Assembly: GCA_016490735.1 (NCBI GenBank)
Contig: JAEMWC010000353.1
Span: 192,501 to 256,500, forward strand
Direction: 5' to 3'
From: Pachyseris speciosa
Lineage: Eukaryota; Cnidaria; Anthozoa; Scleractinia; Pachyseridae
Length of the DNA stretch: 64,000 nt
Numbering within the stretch: the stretch's first letter is position 1; the number at the start of each line of letters is the position of its first letter. Below are positions 46,569-57,867 of this stretch, piece by piece. The notes under the pieces were generated by a model. The model did no database searches. It was not told where the DNA came from and saw only the letters and a program-made list of their open reading frames with translations. The position numbers and the translations under genes were made by a program.

Positions 46569-46959
46569 CAGTCGAACCTCAATTATCCGGATTTTTCAAT
46601 TATGCGGACTTGCTTAACTGGTCCCAGTTTTTCTTGAATATTAATTAGCCATATTTAAGATCTGCAGCAAACTTTTTCCCTTCAAATTAAATAATGAAAC
46701 TGCAGTTCAAACTGAATTTGTTTCACTTCAAAACACAAATCTGTACGCATTTTTTGAGCTCACATGTTCCGTACTATTGCAATGCATTTCACTGAGCTCT
46801 GATTTGCTCAGGTGTTCTTTCCTTCTAAGTGAAATTTCATGCTCCACTTGTTCAGTCATTCAGTTTTAGTTTTGGCTTATTAATATTCATATTTTTGATT
46901 ATCCGGACTCTTGATTATCCGGACTATTCAGCTCATTCCGGATAATCAAGGTTCAACTG
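46569..46959. mobile_element. Pogo/Tigger-type MITE with TA duplication
   Basis: It begins CAGTCGAACCTCAATTATCC and ends GGATAATCAAGGTTCAACTG, flanked by TA at 46567-46568 and 46960-46961. TIRs containing GAACCTC-x-ATTATCCGGA are typical of pogo-family Tc1/mariner transposons. An internal repeat of GATTATCCGGACT lies near the right end. It is absent from copy 1. Confidence 0.85.
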
Positions 46960-47584
46960 TATTGTGAAAGATTATTTTTGCACAAGAAAAGTCAAGCCTT
47001 TTTTTAAGCTCCCAAGATGACCTAAACAGAATAGCACAAAACAAACAGGACATGTACCAAATGGAGCACTATTGCAGGGTGTTCATTAGGCATTAATAAT
47101 AGGAGAAATCTTTGGCTACTATGCAGAATTCTCCAGCTAAGTTTCACTTGATACCTCCTCCTTAGAAGAGCTTTGCCTTTACATAATAATCTTTCCTAAT
47201 AATTCTCCTGTTACTTTACACGATTCTCTTGCTACTAGGCTGGTTGCTGGCTCTTATGAAACCCTGCTATTGCAGGGGTTTCATTAGAAGCCAGCAACCA
47301 GCGAAAATTGCCACCTACTTTGTGAGAATTGACCTCTTACCGTCACCTACTTTGCCCATATTTTCACTCAAATTATAAAAAAAAACTTCATCAGGTCGAC
47401 GGCCACTTTAGTTAGCTCAGACAGCGATTTCAAAACTTATTGAAAACCCTGCTATAAGAGAATCCTTTGGCGCTTACCATTTACTCAAACCATCCAGGTG
47501 GAAATTTCAGGTGAAAATATGCAGTGCTGCAGTTTGTGCAAACGTAAAATGAACAAATCACAAAATGTACTATGTGTACGTGGG

Positions 47585-47887
47585 GAGCAGGGTTGGCGTA
47601 GTGGTGAGAGCGCTCGCCTTCCACCAATGTGGCCCGGGTTCGATTCCCGGACTCGGTGTCATAAGTGGGTTGAGTTAGTTGGTTCTCTAATCTGCTCTGA
47701 GAGGTTTTTCTCCGGGTACTCCGGTTTTCCCCTCTCCCCAAAAACCGACATTTGATTTGATTTCATTTGATTTTAGTTGAGTTGATTTAATTTGACTTTA
47801 TTTGTTTCTGTAGTGCTCGGCCCCACTAGCCTTTGTGCTATAAATACTACCGAGGGTAAATAAAGGTTATTATTATTATTATTATTA
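47585..47887 (+). mobile_element. Full-length tRNA-derived SINE
   Basis: The A-box TTGGCGTAGTGGTGAGAGCG and B-box GGGTTCGATTCCCGG lie 35-40 bp apart. They are followed by TTAGTTGGTTCTCTAATCTG, TTTCTCCGGGTACTCCGG and a 3' tail (TTTGATTTGATTT, CGAGGGTAAATAAAGG) ending in (TTA)n. It is the most complete of at least four copies in the window (also 40036-40295, 41055-41192 and 7780-7925). Confidence 0.88.
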
Positions 47888-49351
47888 GTATCAACTGGAA
47901 AGCTCATAAATAAAAGAATCAAAGTACAACTGTGAAGAAGTCATGGATATGTGACCGTATTTGCGATAAGGGGGATTAAGCCAAGGTGACTCGAGAAAAC
48001 AGCGTTTTAACTAGTTTTAACGCGTGACAACTCTTTCTGGAAAGTGTTTCAACAACTTTTTAATGTGTTCCGAAACATCCAGCTCTTTTGAGCATCAATT
48101 TTATTGCTCATGAGCTTAACACAATTTAACCTCAGGGTGCATATTTACATATTCGTGTTTGAATGAATTATCGAGGCAGGGAGATATATCGTGGGAATTT
48201 TAAAAAATGTGCTCCTTTTGAAAGGTTTCTGTCTTGTCCGTATGGTCGGATAAATATCAGGCGAAAGGATGATTTTGCCAAAACGAAGCCAGCCAAACAC
48301 TGCAGTATTTTCGAGAATGTTACACAAAGCTGTTGAATGCAACTGAAATTTGACATATGCAATTATACTTTTCACTGCCGGTCGGAAATACAACATTTGC
48401 CGTCGTTTTCATAAACAACCATCGACGCCATGCTTTTGGATATAAAAATAATCAAGTTTCATTCAAAACTTTTACTAAAAAAAATGGCACGTTTAGTTAA
48501 AAAGAAGAGTATTTCTCAAAGCAAACTTGTGTTTACATTGGGCTAGACGTGATGGCGCCACCTAAAAATAATTTAATTTTAGATTGTATTGTTTTCGTTA
48601 GAATATTATTTCTAACACTGAAAATGGTTTCGCGAATGCAGCTATATTGGTGTGAAAAGTTTCCGTCATCAATTCCTGTGCACACTTGGAATATCTTGGG
48701 TTGAATGGCTTTTTTCCACAGATTGTGAATTGGATGAATGTAGGAGAACCTGCGCTTGTGACGGAATGTTGATTATAATTACTTTCGCCGTTCGGCTGTT
48801 TGATTGGACTTTCCTTTTGCCGTTTATTCGTTCAATCCGAGCTGAAATAAAGTTACTTTACTTTACTTTTTTCATTCCGTTCATCGGTTTGACTGTTGCT
48901 CCTGAGACATTACTTCGGAAAGCCGATAGAGGTGTTCCGGGAATACTTCGGAAAATCAATATCTATTGGTATGCCGTTGACATATCGATTTGTTTACATC
49001 TGAGTGAGTGACAAATTTCCATAATCTGCCCCCTAACAATACTCATTCCTACGCTTCGCGTATCCACGACTAAAAAGTGCCTTGATTAAGCCGACGGCCT
49101 ATAATTTCTGAAATGTTCCAAATGGAACAGTGTGTACCATTTCATTTTCCAACCAGAATTTCCGGGATTTCCGTGTAAATGGTAAGCACCCCTTGTTTAC
49201 AATATTTGCCTCATTAGCAATAACAATTAAGTTTCTGATGGAGCTACAAATAAATCAGTTCTGAATATTGAAAGTTCAAAGTATGAATAACTCTGCCAAT
49301 GAATATGAGCCTCATGTATTGAATAATTTTTGTGCAACACAGGTTTAAAAA

Positions 49352-50288
49352 TAGCCTGCTAGCAAGCTCTCTTGGGGGGGTGGGGGGTGGAAGGAGGGAA
49401 AAATGGAAAGAGAGCTTGCAACGATCTCTCTGCGATTTGAATTCCGCCCCTAATGCTCCCTATCGCTTCCGGCTGCCTGAGCTGTCAAAATTTGGACAAT
49501 CAGCGCAAACCGGAAATTCGTTTCTTCCGTCGAACAGGAAAGGACACGAAAGAACAACTTTGGCACACGCAATGCAAAAGACGGGAATCGTTGCGCAAAA
49601 AAAAAAAACTCTTCACTTTCTGCCTACCGTGAGCTACAAAAATACGAAAAACCAGCGAAGGTTTCAGCTTTATTGCGGCCACATTGAACGCGGTAAACCC
49701 AAAGTTTGCTAACTGAAGCCGGAGAATGAAGTTGAAGTATCAGATGTCGGACCAAGGATGAAGCGAACTTTGCCAACCTTGGCAACTATGCCAGATAGAA
49801 GCCCCGGTCAAAAGAAAGATCGTAACAGACATCCCCATACTTCGGGCTTCGGCGACCTGGTCATCGATAACGCTTTGAAGTGGAAAAACAAACAATACTG
49901 TCTGCGACCAATTATTTTAGATCGCAGCGGCGCGCATTGATACTTTTGCCAAATTATGTAGGCAAAACAGCGAGAACATCTTTGCTTTGAAGTTAGCTAT
50001 CGACTGCTAGACGCTGTTCTGGTTTCAAATCTGACGGACAGCTCATATATTTGGAGAATTTTTCGCTTTGCAGATGTCTCGCCTTTTCCGGACAAAAACC
50101 AAACAATCAAACCACGCAGTCCACGGTCGATGATATATCACGTCATCACCCAGTCAAATCAGCCAATCAGCATTTTGCGTCCAATTTTTGGACGCAGAAA
50201 TTCAAATTTATGAGACACGAGTGCAAGCTCTCCTTCTCTCCTTTCCTCCCCCCACCCCCTACCCCTGGGAGAGCTTGTTCGCAGGCTA
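49352..50288. mobile_element. 937-bp TAGCCTGCGAG-family element with a perfect 9-bp target duplication
   Basis: The ends are TAGCCTGCTAGCAAGCTCTC and GAGAGCTTGTTCGCAGGCTA, with GTTTAAAAA at 49343-49351 and 50289-50297. The interior 49,400-49,600 matches the reverse complement of 17,520-17,690. Open frames run through 49,500-49,940, one reading SPGQKKDRNRHPHTSGFGDL, but no transposase motif was recognised. The 9-bp duplication and TIRs suggest a Mutator-like non-autonomous element. Confidence 0.8.
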
Positions 50289-50944
50289 GTTTAAAAACTC
50301 AAAATTTTGCAAAGAATGTATGAGCTCATTAGTGCTTTTGCCACCCAGAAATTTTGCAGTTTTTGGAAGATAATATATCCTTGAATACTACACCTAAAGA
50401 GGTAAAAATACACAATGTATTAAATTTCAGTAGCTCTTTAGCTGCCTGGAGTCAAATCACATCTAACATGTTTCCCTTTGTAAGCAAGGAAGCATGAATC
50501 CCCCTATTGAATACTCAATCAAAAAATGTTGCTCTTGAGGTGATGCTAATTTATTTGGATTTCATTCAGTACGGGGCTTGGCAACAAGGACGGCAATGGC
50601 ATTGAGAACGCCACAAAACAATGGGCTTAATTAGCACAAACAATGGTTCTGCACGTGCATTTTACATCTTGGTACATTTCTTGTCATCCTCTGCTAAACA
50701 ACAACATGAAATGACCAAATTTCATGTTTTCTCGAGAACATGAGCCCATGACGGTAAATTTGTCTTTCTTTTTTCGTACTTTAATGCCATTCATAGCAAT
50801 TTAGTCCCTGGATAGTTCATCAGCATTTTACAAGCTAAACTAATTAGAATAATCATGAAAGAGTTACTAGACCGGGAAGTTATATTTTGAAACGACGTTT
50901 TCGTTGCTGTTGCTGTCGTCGTTGCTAAAGCTCCATACTAACTC

Positions 50945-51370
50945 AAATGTCAGAACCACCTTGCTCCACATAATATGCAGCACCATTTTTAAATTACTCT
51001 TGATTAACTTTCATTTGAGAGCTCACAATTAAGGATTTCGTGCACAAACTCAAAAGTCAGAGCCACCTTGCACCACATAATATGCAGTACCACTGGAAAG
51101 TACTGCTCAGTAGATTTCATTTGAGACGTTACACTAAAGGATTTCATTTATATACTCACAAGTTGAACCACCACATTATATGTAGTACCATTGGAAAGTA
51201 CTGCTCAGTAGCTTTCACTTGAGAGCTCACACTTAAGGATTTCATTCATACACTGAAACGTTGAACCACCTTGCAGTGCCACATAATGTGCAGTGCCACT
51301 GGAAAGTAGGGCTCAGTAGCTTTCCCTTAAGAGCTCACACTTAAGGATTTCATGCACAGAAGTTCAAAAG
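50945..51370. repeat. About 115-bp tandem repeat, copy 2 (4-5 units)
   Basis: This is the counterpart of 10490-10740, with more units sharing CAGTACCACTGGAAAGTACT and TTAAGGATTTCAT. Confidence 0.8.
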
Positions 51371-51518
51371 TTCAAACCTTTTTTTTATGGGATAGTAAAT
51401 AGCACCACAGGCAGAAAACGTACCCCTTAATGGCTAATTACTTGTTACAACAGCATTTAATTGAGTCCATGGACTCAAAGTGGACTGGTCCACCATAATA
51501 CCAAGTTCACAAGCTTTC

Positions 51519-51547
51519 TTTGTTACAATAAACTATAAAGTTGTTGG

Positions 51548-51573
<26 letters not shown>
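51519..51573 (+). mobile_element. Tiny retroposed insertion with poly-A and 16-bp target duplication
   Basis: TTTGTTACAATAAACTATAA plus AGTTGTTGG precedes about 27 A. It is flanked by a perfect 16-bp direct repeat AAGTTCACAAGCTTTC (51503-51518 and 51574-51589). Copy 1 (about 10,851-10,866) has this 16-mer once with no insertion. The AATAAA near the 3' end shows that the source was a polyadenylated transcript. Confidence 0.9.
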
Positions 51574-51578
<5 letters not shown>

Positions 51579-54500
51579 CACAAGCTTTCACGGGAGACAT
51601 CACAAAGCACACAACAATGGAGAAACAATACGAAAGAACGATACAATAAACCAAACACAATGAAAGAAAACAATAGACTGACAATGCACTTGGTACATTG
51701 TGCACCAGCCCAAAAGTGTTAGAACTCATCACAGAACTCAAACTCAAGTTTTGGAGCAAAGAGATTTTAGCTTGGTTAGCTGACAAGTTTATTCAGCGAT
51801 AATTATGTCAAGATATTCTTGTCTTCCTCACATACACACTTTAATAACATCTGTTTTCACTAACCAACTAGTGATGACAAACCAAGGTATCCCCTTTTTA
51901 CTTAAACTTGATGCCCTCTCCTTTTTCAGCTCGTGCATATGATTAAAGACCTCGCATTCTAAGTAAGAGTTTCCGCTACCAGTTGGGACAAAGTGAAAAG
52001 CAAACTTTGGTTGGTAAGTAAAAAGTTGTTTCTTTCTGTTTTGGAATTTAAGCTTATTATAACTTTGGCCAAAGGCACAAAGTATTATCTTCAGTCACAA
52101 ATTGCCGCTTGTGCTCTAAAGCACATGTGTTGAGTCCTCGCAACTACACAACTAACATTTGAACGTAAAGTTGGCCAAACTGAAGGCTTCTTTCAGCCTG
52201 TTGTTCTTATGGGAATACAAAAGGAATATGAAACTCACTTAATGCTTCTATGGTAATTGCCTTGTTAAAACAGAGTCAGGTGTGGATAACACAGATACCA
52301 CTGGGGCCAGCAACGATGTTAAAGGGAGTTAGAAATGACTGATGTATGGCTGGTATGGGCCAACTTTAATTGTCCATGTTAGAGTGGTGTCAGCCTTAAA
52401 AAGGTCTCCTTAAGGAGAGGGTTGACTATATTTTTTTCTTTGATTTAAGGCAATTAAAATTATCATTTTGGAATTTCAGGTCCTCCAGAGAGCATGCGTG
52501 AACACGTAGTGGCTGCATCCAAAGCCATGAAGAAAGGAGACTGGAAACGATGCAGGGATTATATTTTAGCTGTTAAGGTAAAACAAGAATGCAGAGTTGT
52601 TCTTACGTAATTGTTTGCCTGCAGATTAGCTGTTTATTAATGCTCTGCATGTGGATAGCACCAGTTTACAAAACTGTTATCTGAGGCAAATTCCAGAGAG
52701 TTAGCAGCTGTGGTTGTGAAATGTTAGGTGCTTCAGCTGGAAAGTTGACTGCCAATTCGTTGTTTATCTGGCAAAAGCTTCCAGGTTCTTGTAGCCTCTT
52801 GCAGCCACTCTCTATCCAGACTTCATTTGAGAAAACTAATCCACAATTTTAGTCCTGCAATTTATGTTTCTATTTATTTATTTATTTTATTTACTGTTTT
52901 CACGTCTTTCTTTCTCATAGGTGTGGAAACTGTTCCGCCAAACAGAACAAGTACAGGAAATGTTGACAAGGTAATTTTTTGTGGCTTACTGACTCCTTAT
53001 GGAGGCGAAGCCACTTTGTAACCGCGTTGAGTGAATGAGTGAGTGAGTGAGTGAGTGAGTGTAACAACAGAATACGAACACCTACGAACTCTGCCGATTT
53101 TGATCCAATACCGATAATCCCCGATCTTAGCTTTTGTTTGTTCCTTCCCTGCCTCCCTTAGAGAGGTTTTTTGTCTCCTTTTGTTCTAGTTGTCTTCAGG
53201 AATAATAAACCAATCATAATTACTAACAGCGAGTGTCTTGGGAGTGGTAGAGAGAAAGGTTTTAGTCACCCGTATGGAAGATAAATTTCAAATAACAATG
53301 GCAGCCGCTTCTACCCTGGTCAATTTTTGAGATACATGTAGTAGTATGTTCAAGGAAGTTTGACTGACATACAGTGATAATTGAACTTATGGCATTAAGT
53401 TGTCTGGTGATCCAACACCTTGAACATCACTTGTGATTGGATCTCTTGCTTGTCATCGGACAGGAGTCTTTAGTAGGCACCAATAAAGATGAAATGCAAG
53501 TAATTATTGTTTCCCTCAAGATGGATAAACTTCCTGTATAACATGCATTTTGAGTGGATGCAAACTAGACTGCTATGACACTTGGGGCTAAAACTGATGG
53601 GGGAGGGCAGGGATGGGAAGCTGGGGGTGAGGGGGGTGGGGGGCTAGAAATGCATAAAATATGAGCGGGAGACCTTTATGGGCATTTAAACGGCGAGCCG
53701 CAGGCGAGCTGTTTTAAAGCCCATAAAGGTCAGACGCAAATATTTTATCTTACTTGTGAAATGAAACAATAGATTGTGTTTGTCGTGTTTGTCATGTAAA
53801 TCAATAGAGATCTGTATCAAAGTTAATGCATACTGATTAGCAGAACAGGACTGTTTTATGAAAGTTAATGATTTGTATTGGGGTTTAGAGAGGTATACGT
53901 GTAACTCAAATACTACCCATTTATTGGTCGTAAGTCTTATGAATTATTAATGAAATTTACAAGAAAACTTAAAATGTTCTTAGTTGTTATAAACAACTTA
54001 GAAGCAGAGGATGAACAACAACTGATTTAAGGCCCTTACAATGTGCTATGTACTGGCTCTTGGGTCTACACTCATAGTTTTAAATGTTTTCTGTACATGT
54101 GTCTATGTTAAAGGAAAATTCAAGAAGAAAGCCTGAGAACCTACCTGTTTACTTACAACAGTGTGTACGATTCATGAAGGTAATGTAATCATCGTCATCA
54201 TCATAATGTAATAAGAATAATATTGAAGCATTTTTGGTTGGCAAGGATGCCTAGTGTATTGCTGTAAAGACAGTCAGTCAGTCAGTGTTGCACACTGGCA
54301 ATAAAACCCTGATTCTGTTCTGGTCAGAATGAAGACACAGAAGCAGATACAATTTGATGGCAGCTGTTGGTCCTTTTATGTTCACATGATCTTTAGTAGT
54401 TAATTATTTAAATTGTTTGTTTATTTTATTTATTTATTTATTTAACTCAGTATTTTAACAGGAACATCCAATTTAGCCAGGGCTAGTTTAAATGGAGTAA

Positions 54501-54756
54501 TCACATACATTCATTTTATTCTGCCTAAACTGCTCAATTACCTTTGATTTTTGTTCTTTGGCCTCCAGAGATATAAGCGTAATATTTGCTGTCTGTTTTT
54601 CGACGTAAAATATTATTCGTTCGTTCGTTCACTAACTCACTCTCAGACTCTCTCTCCTTGTTGTTATTTTAAGTTGTTATAATTTAGACTCTTTGTTGTA
54701 AACAGACCAATACCTCCCTTGTGAGAGTACAGCACAGCAAAGATATACTGTTACTT

Positions 54757-54856
54757 TTACTGACTGACCGACCGACTGGCTACTGGCTGGCTGGCTGGCT
54801 GGCTGACTGACTGACTTAAGGGCTGGCTGTCTGGCTGGCTGCCTGAGTGACTGACT

Positions 54857-54889
<33 letters not shown>

Positions 54890-54895
54890 ACTGAC
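54757..54895. repeat. (TGGC/TGAC)n tetranucleotide array, copy 2
   Basis: This is a shorter counterpart of 14073-14265, also with coding artefacts of SQPASQ type. Confidence 0.88.
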
Positions 54896-57867
54896 ATTCA
54901 TCCCTCAGCTTCATGAAAACACTTTCCTTTAACTAATGCTTATTGTACCACCATATGATTAAAAAAGGAAGAGAAACAATACATCACACAACATACTTTA
55001 TCGATTTCTGATTTGAGTGTGTAATTTAAAGTTGCCTCTTGCACAGATGTTGTTTATGCTCTTTATATTATTATACCATTAAAACAATTAAATAAACACT
55101 CTAATCCCCAGTTTGTTTTTATCTTTAGTCTTCACACATTGGCTGAGATGTTTGATTTACCTCCTGCTGTGGTACATAGCACCATCAGCAAAATGATCAT
55201 CAACGAGGAATTACAGGTTTTTCAAGAGTTACTTTCTTTTTCTTTTGTGAATTACTTAAACTATTCTTGAAGTTAAAGTGATGGCCATTTTATCAAATCT
55301 TATAATGTTTCCACTCTTCTTAGTTCATTAACTGTGGTACTTTATCGTGGAAGCTTTTGATATGAAGTTATAGGAACGATGATGACAAAGCATTGACAGC
55401 ACACAAAGCAATGGGTTTACTGAGCAAACCTAGTTACACAGCTTGTTTCATTTCTTTGCCGCCCCCTTGAGCTCTTCGAACAGCAACGTGAACCGATATA
55501 AGTGAATTTTCGACCTGCTCTAACCTTCAACAGCATTTCAGTTCTTTGAGTAATCCTGTACCTCTTCCAGACCTGTATTTTCATTGGTCCCTGTGTCCTG
55601 TAGCTTCTTTTGTTATCCGGGGTATTGTTTGTGTTCTATCATCTATTCTGTCATTGTCCAATCCTAGACCGCATCTGGAAAGCTACAGGCTCTCTCAGGT
55701 CTTTGATACTTCGCCAACAGTGTACAGGTTGAGAGTTAAATTAGTTTATATTTTGGCATCTTTACATTGGCATCGTCACTGCTTTAACTTCCTAAAAGAA
55801 AGATTAAAAAAAGTCCTGAGTAAAAGTTAAGGTGAGGTGTGGATTAAAACATTCTCAGAATTCATACAAGTTCTGTTCTACTGGGCCAGGTTGTCCGAAA
55901 GCTGATAAGTGCTTCTCCAGGATCTAAATGTAAATGAGCTTTTAATTATGCTGGTTGAAAGTGCTTCTAAAAAATTAATTTACAGCTCAAAGGAAAGAGG
56001 CGTCAAAGGCAAAGACAGTTCTTAAGATTTTTGATTGATTATTGGCTCAGCTGAGTCAAAGTCCCGAGTCCTCTTAGCTTAGTGTAATTGCTTTTGAATA
56101 ACTAAGCCTTTGCCTTATTTTCATTGGCACATGATGGGGCCTGAATATCAAGCCCTCTGCTCTGATCTACCATGATCTGTAGGGTTAGGGATCAGTGGAA
56201 TTCACTTAGTGAGATTATGTTTTGGTCACGTGTCAGGCTTCCTGGGATGAACCAACTCAGACAGTGGTGATGCACCGTGGAGCCGAGCCTTCACTCCTGC
56301 AGAGCCTGGCACTACAGTTGGCTGATAAGGTAAGAAACAACGAGAACCGCCCGCACACCACACAAGCCTTGACTTATTTAGAAAAGTATTCCTGCCAATT
56401 CTCACGCATTATGCGTGTCTTACGCTTGTTAAGCGCGCGTATCGGGACATTTTTTCACGCCTTACTCAAAACTCCAGATGACTTGTTCTTTAACTCATTA
56501 AAAACAAAATTTCAATTCAGTTAGACGAAAAATGTTCCAATAAACGGCGCTTAATATCGAGTTCTAACTGTATCAAAACGTGCTTAAATGTCGCGTTCCT
56601 ATTGGCATTTGAGGGACTGGACACAAACTCGAGCTAGCTTCGGAGGTGTTCAGAAGTCGTCGGAATGTCTTCGGACATTTTCTATCGTTCGGCAGTCTTC
56701 GGGAAATTGTCGGAAATCCCGGTTACGAGAAGACGAAAATCTTACTCATTTGACTTAGAAAAAAATTGATAGGTATAGGAAAAGTAACCTGGCCTCTGAA
56801 TGTTACCATACAAGAGTTATTTGGGGTTCAGGAGTTACGTAAACTTGAATTGATTTTGTTTTGCATGTAATAAAATGGTGTTCTTTTTTTTTTAGGTTAG
56901 CACTCTGGTCGAAAACAATGAACGTATTTATGACACAAGGCACGGAGGATTTGTTCAGTTCAAGGACAGGCAAGGTATGCCCCTCACCGGTTGAAAACGT
57001 CATCATCGTCATCATCATCATCATCATCATCGTTTTATTTCAATAATTTCGTATTAAATATCTAGAGAAATACACAACCCGCATGTAGCAAAGCAGTTTT
57101 TTTTGTGTTGTCCTTCATACAGAAGCGTCGTCTTGAAAGGAAAGAGTCAGTAAGAGTATACACGCTTTCGGCACTTCGCGCGTTTTGAGCGATTTAAGAG
57201 AAAAAAAAGACTAATTCTAGTACTGTATGTTAAGCGGCGGGCGGCGGCGGCGGCGGCGAAGACAACGACGACGAGGAAGGAGAAATTACTGACGAATGTT
57301 GATGTTACACGGGTCAACATTTCCTGAAATGTTGGGACTGCTATTGAACAAACGTTGATACGTGCATCATTCCGCGCTGAACGCTGAAATAGACCACTGC
57401 ACGTGTTGAACGACGAAAGAAAACGTCAAGCATTTTATCATGGCGCCAACAACTCTAAATACCGTTCGACGTTTGTTGGTCAACAGATGTTGAATGATGT
57501 TGTCTCGAGTATCTTCCGGTGAAAATACATGGAGATGTACTCTGAAATGAGCATGAGCTTGCTCTCAGGCTACTGGATGGAATATTCCAAAGCACAGCAC
57601 CCCGATCGCTGATCGAGGTTTTCATATATAATACGAACAAAACTGATAGACGCCTTGTTTTCTCTAGCCAGCTTTTAGATTGTGTATCATTAATCCACAT
57701 TGTTATCTTCCTTTTCAGGCCAAGGCCGCTACCGTCGACAGAACCAACAGCATTTTGATCGACAAGACAGACCTGAAAAACAGGACAGACAGGAGCGGTA
57801 CAACTGGCAAGACAGATACGGACGCCAACATGACAGGTCTTACCAGCAACAGCAGGCGTCCTACTGA

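Larger units (their letters stand above)
47070..50525. repeat. Copy-2-specific block of about 3.4 kb in an eIF3c intron
   Basis: Copy 1 continues directly from CCAAATGGAGCA to AAAAAAATGTTGCT near 10,430-10,452, while copy 2 has about 3.4 kb between these points. The block contains a SINE (47585-47887), a foldback (49352-50288), and in 47,888-49,351 AT-rich sequence without a recognised gene. A frame at 48,652-49,011 has no domain signal. Confidence 0.75.
37378..57867 (+). pseudogene. EIF3C: eIF3c pseudogene, copy 2
   Basis: The recognisable 5' exons are 37378-37508, 38279-38414, 39893-39988 (DTEITHQVVLKKLQKILSAR), 40445-40514, 40917 to about 41025 (NIISSIFDYNPNVATCMK) and 43158-43281. Exon 41801-41900 is in inverted orientation. 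The 3' exons are 44874-45003, 45320-45385, 46369-46456, 51930-52013, 52480-52577, 52921-52970, 54114-54179, 55129-55216, 56237-56329, 56896-56974 and 57719-57867. Lesions are TGA at 37438-37440, TGA at 38379-38381 (a Trp in EGGEW of the family), a 4-base insertion near 44914-44921, TAA at 51944-51946 and TGA at 54175-54177. The exon with CKFIYSRD and the acidic exon before it have no counterpart. The N-terminal roughly 200 residues are not found upstream. It is clearly non-functional, although splice sites are mostly kept. Confidence 0.92.

Noticed and set aside
48652..49011. 119-codon hydrophobic frame as a membrane protein
   Set aside because: It has no splice context or recognisable domain, and it lies in a copy-specific repeat block.
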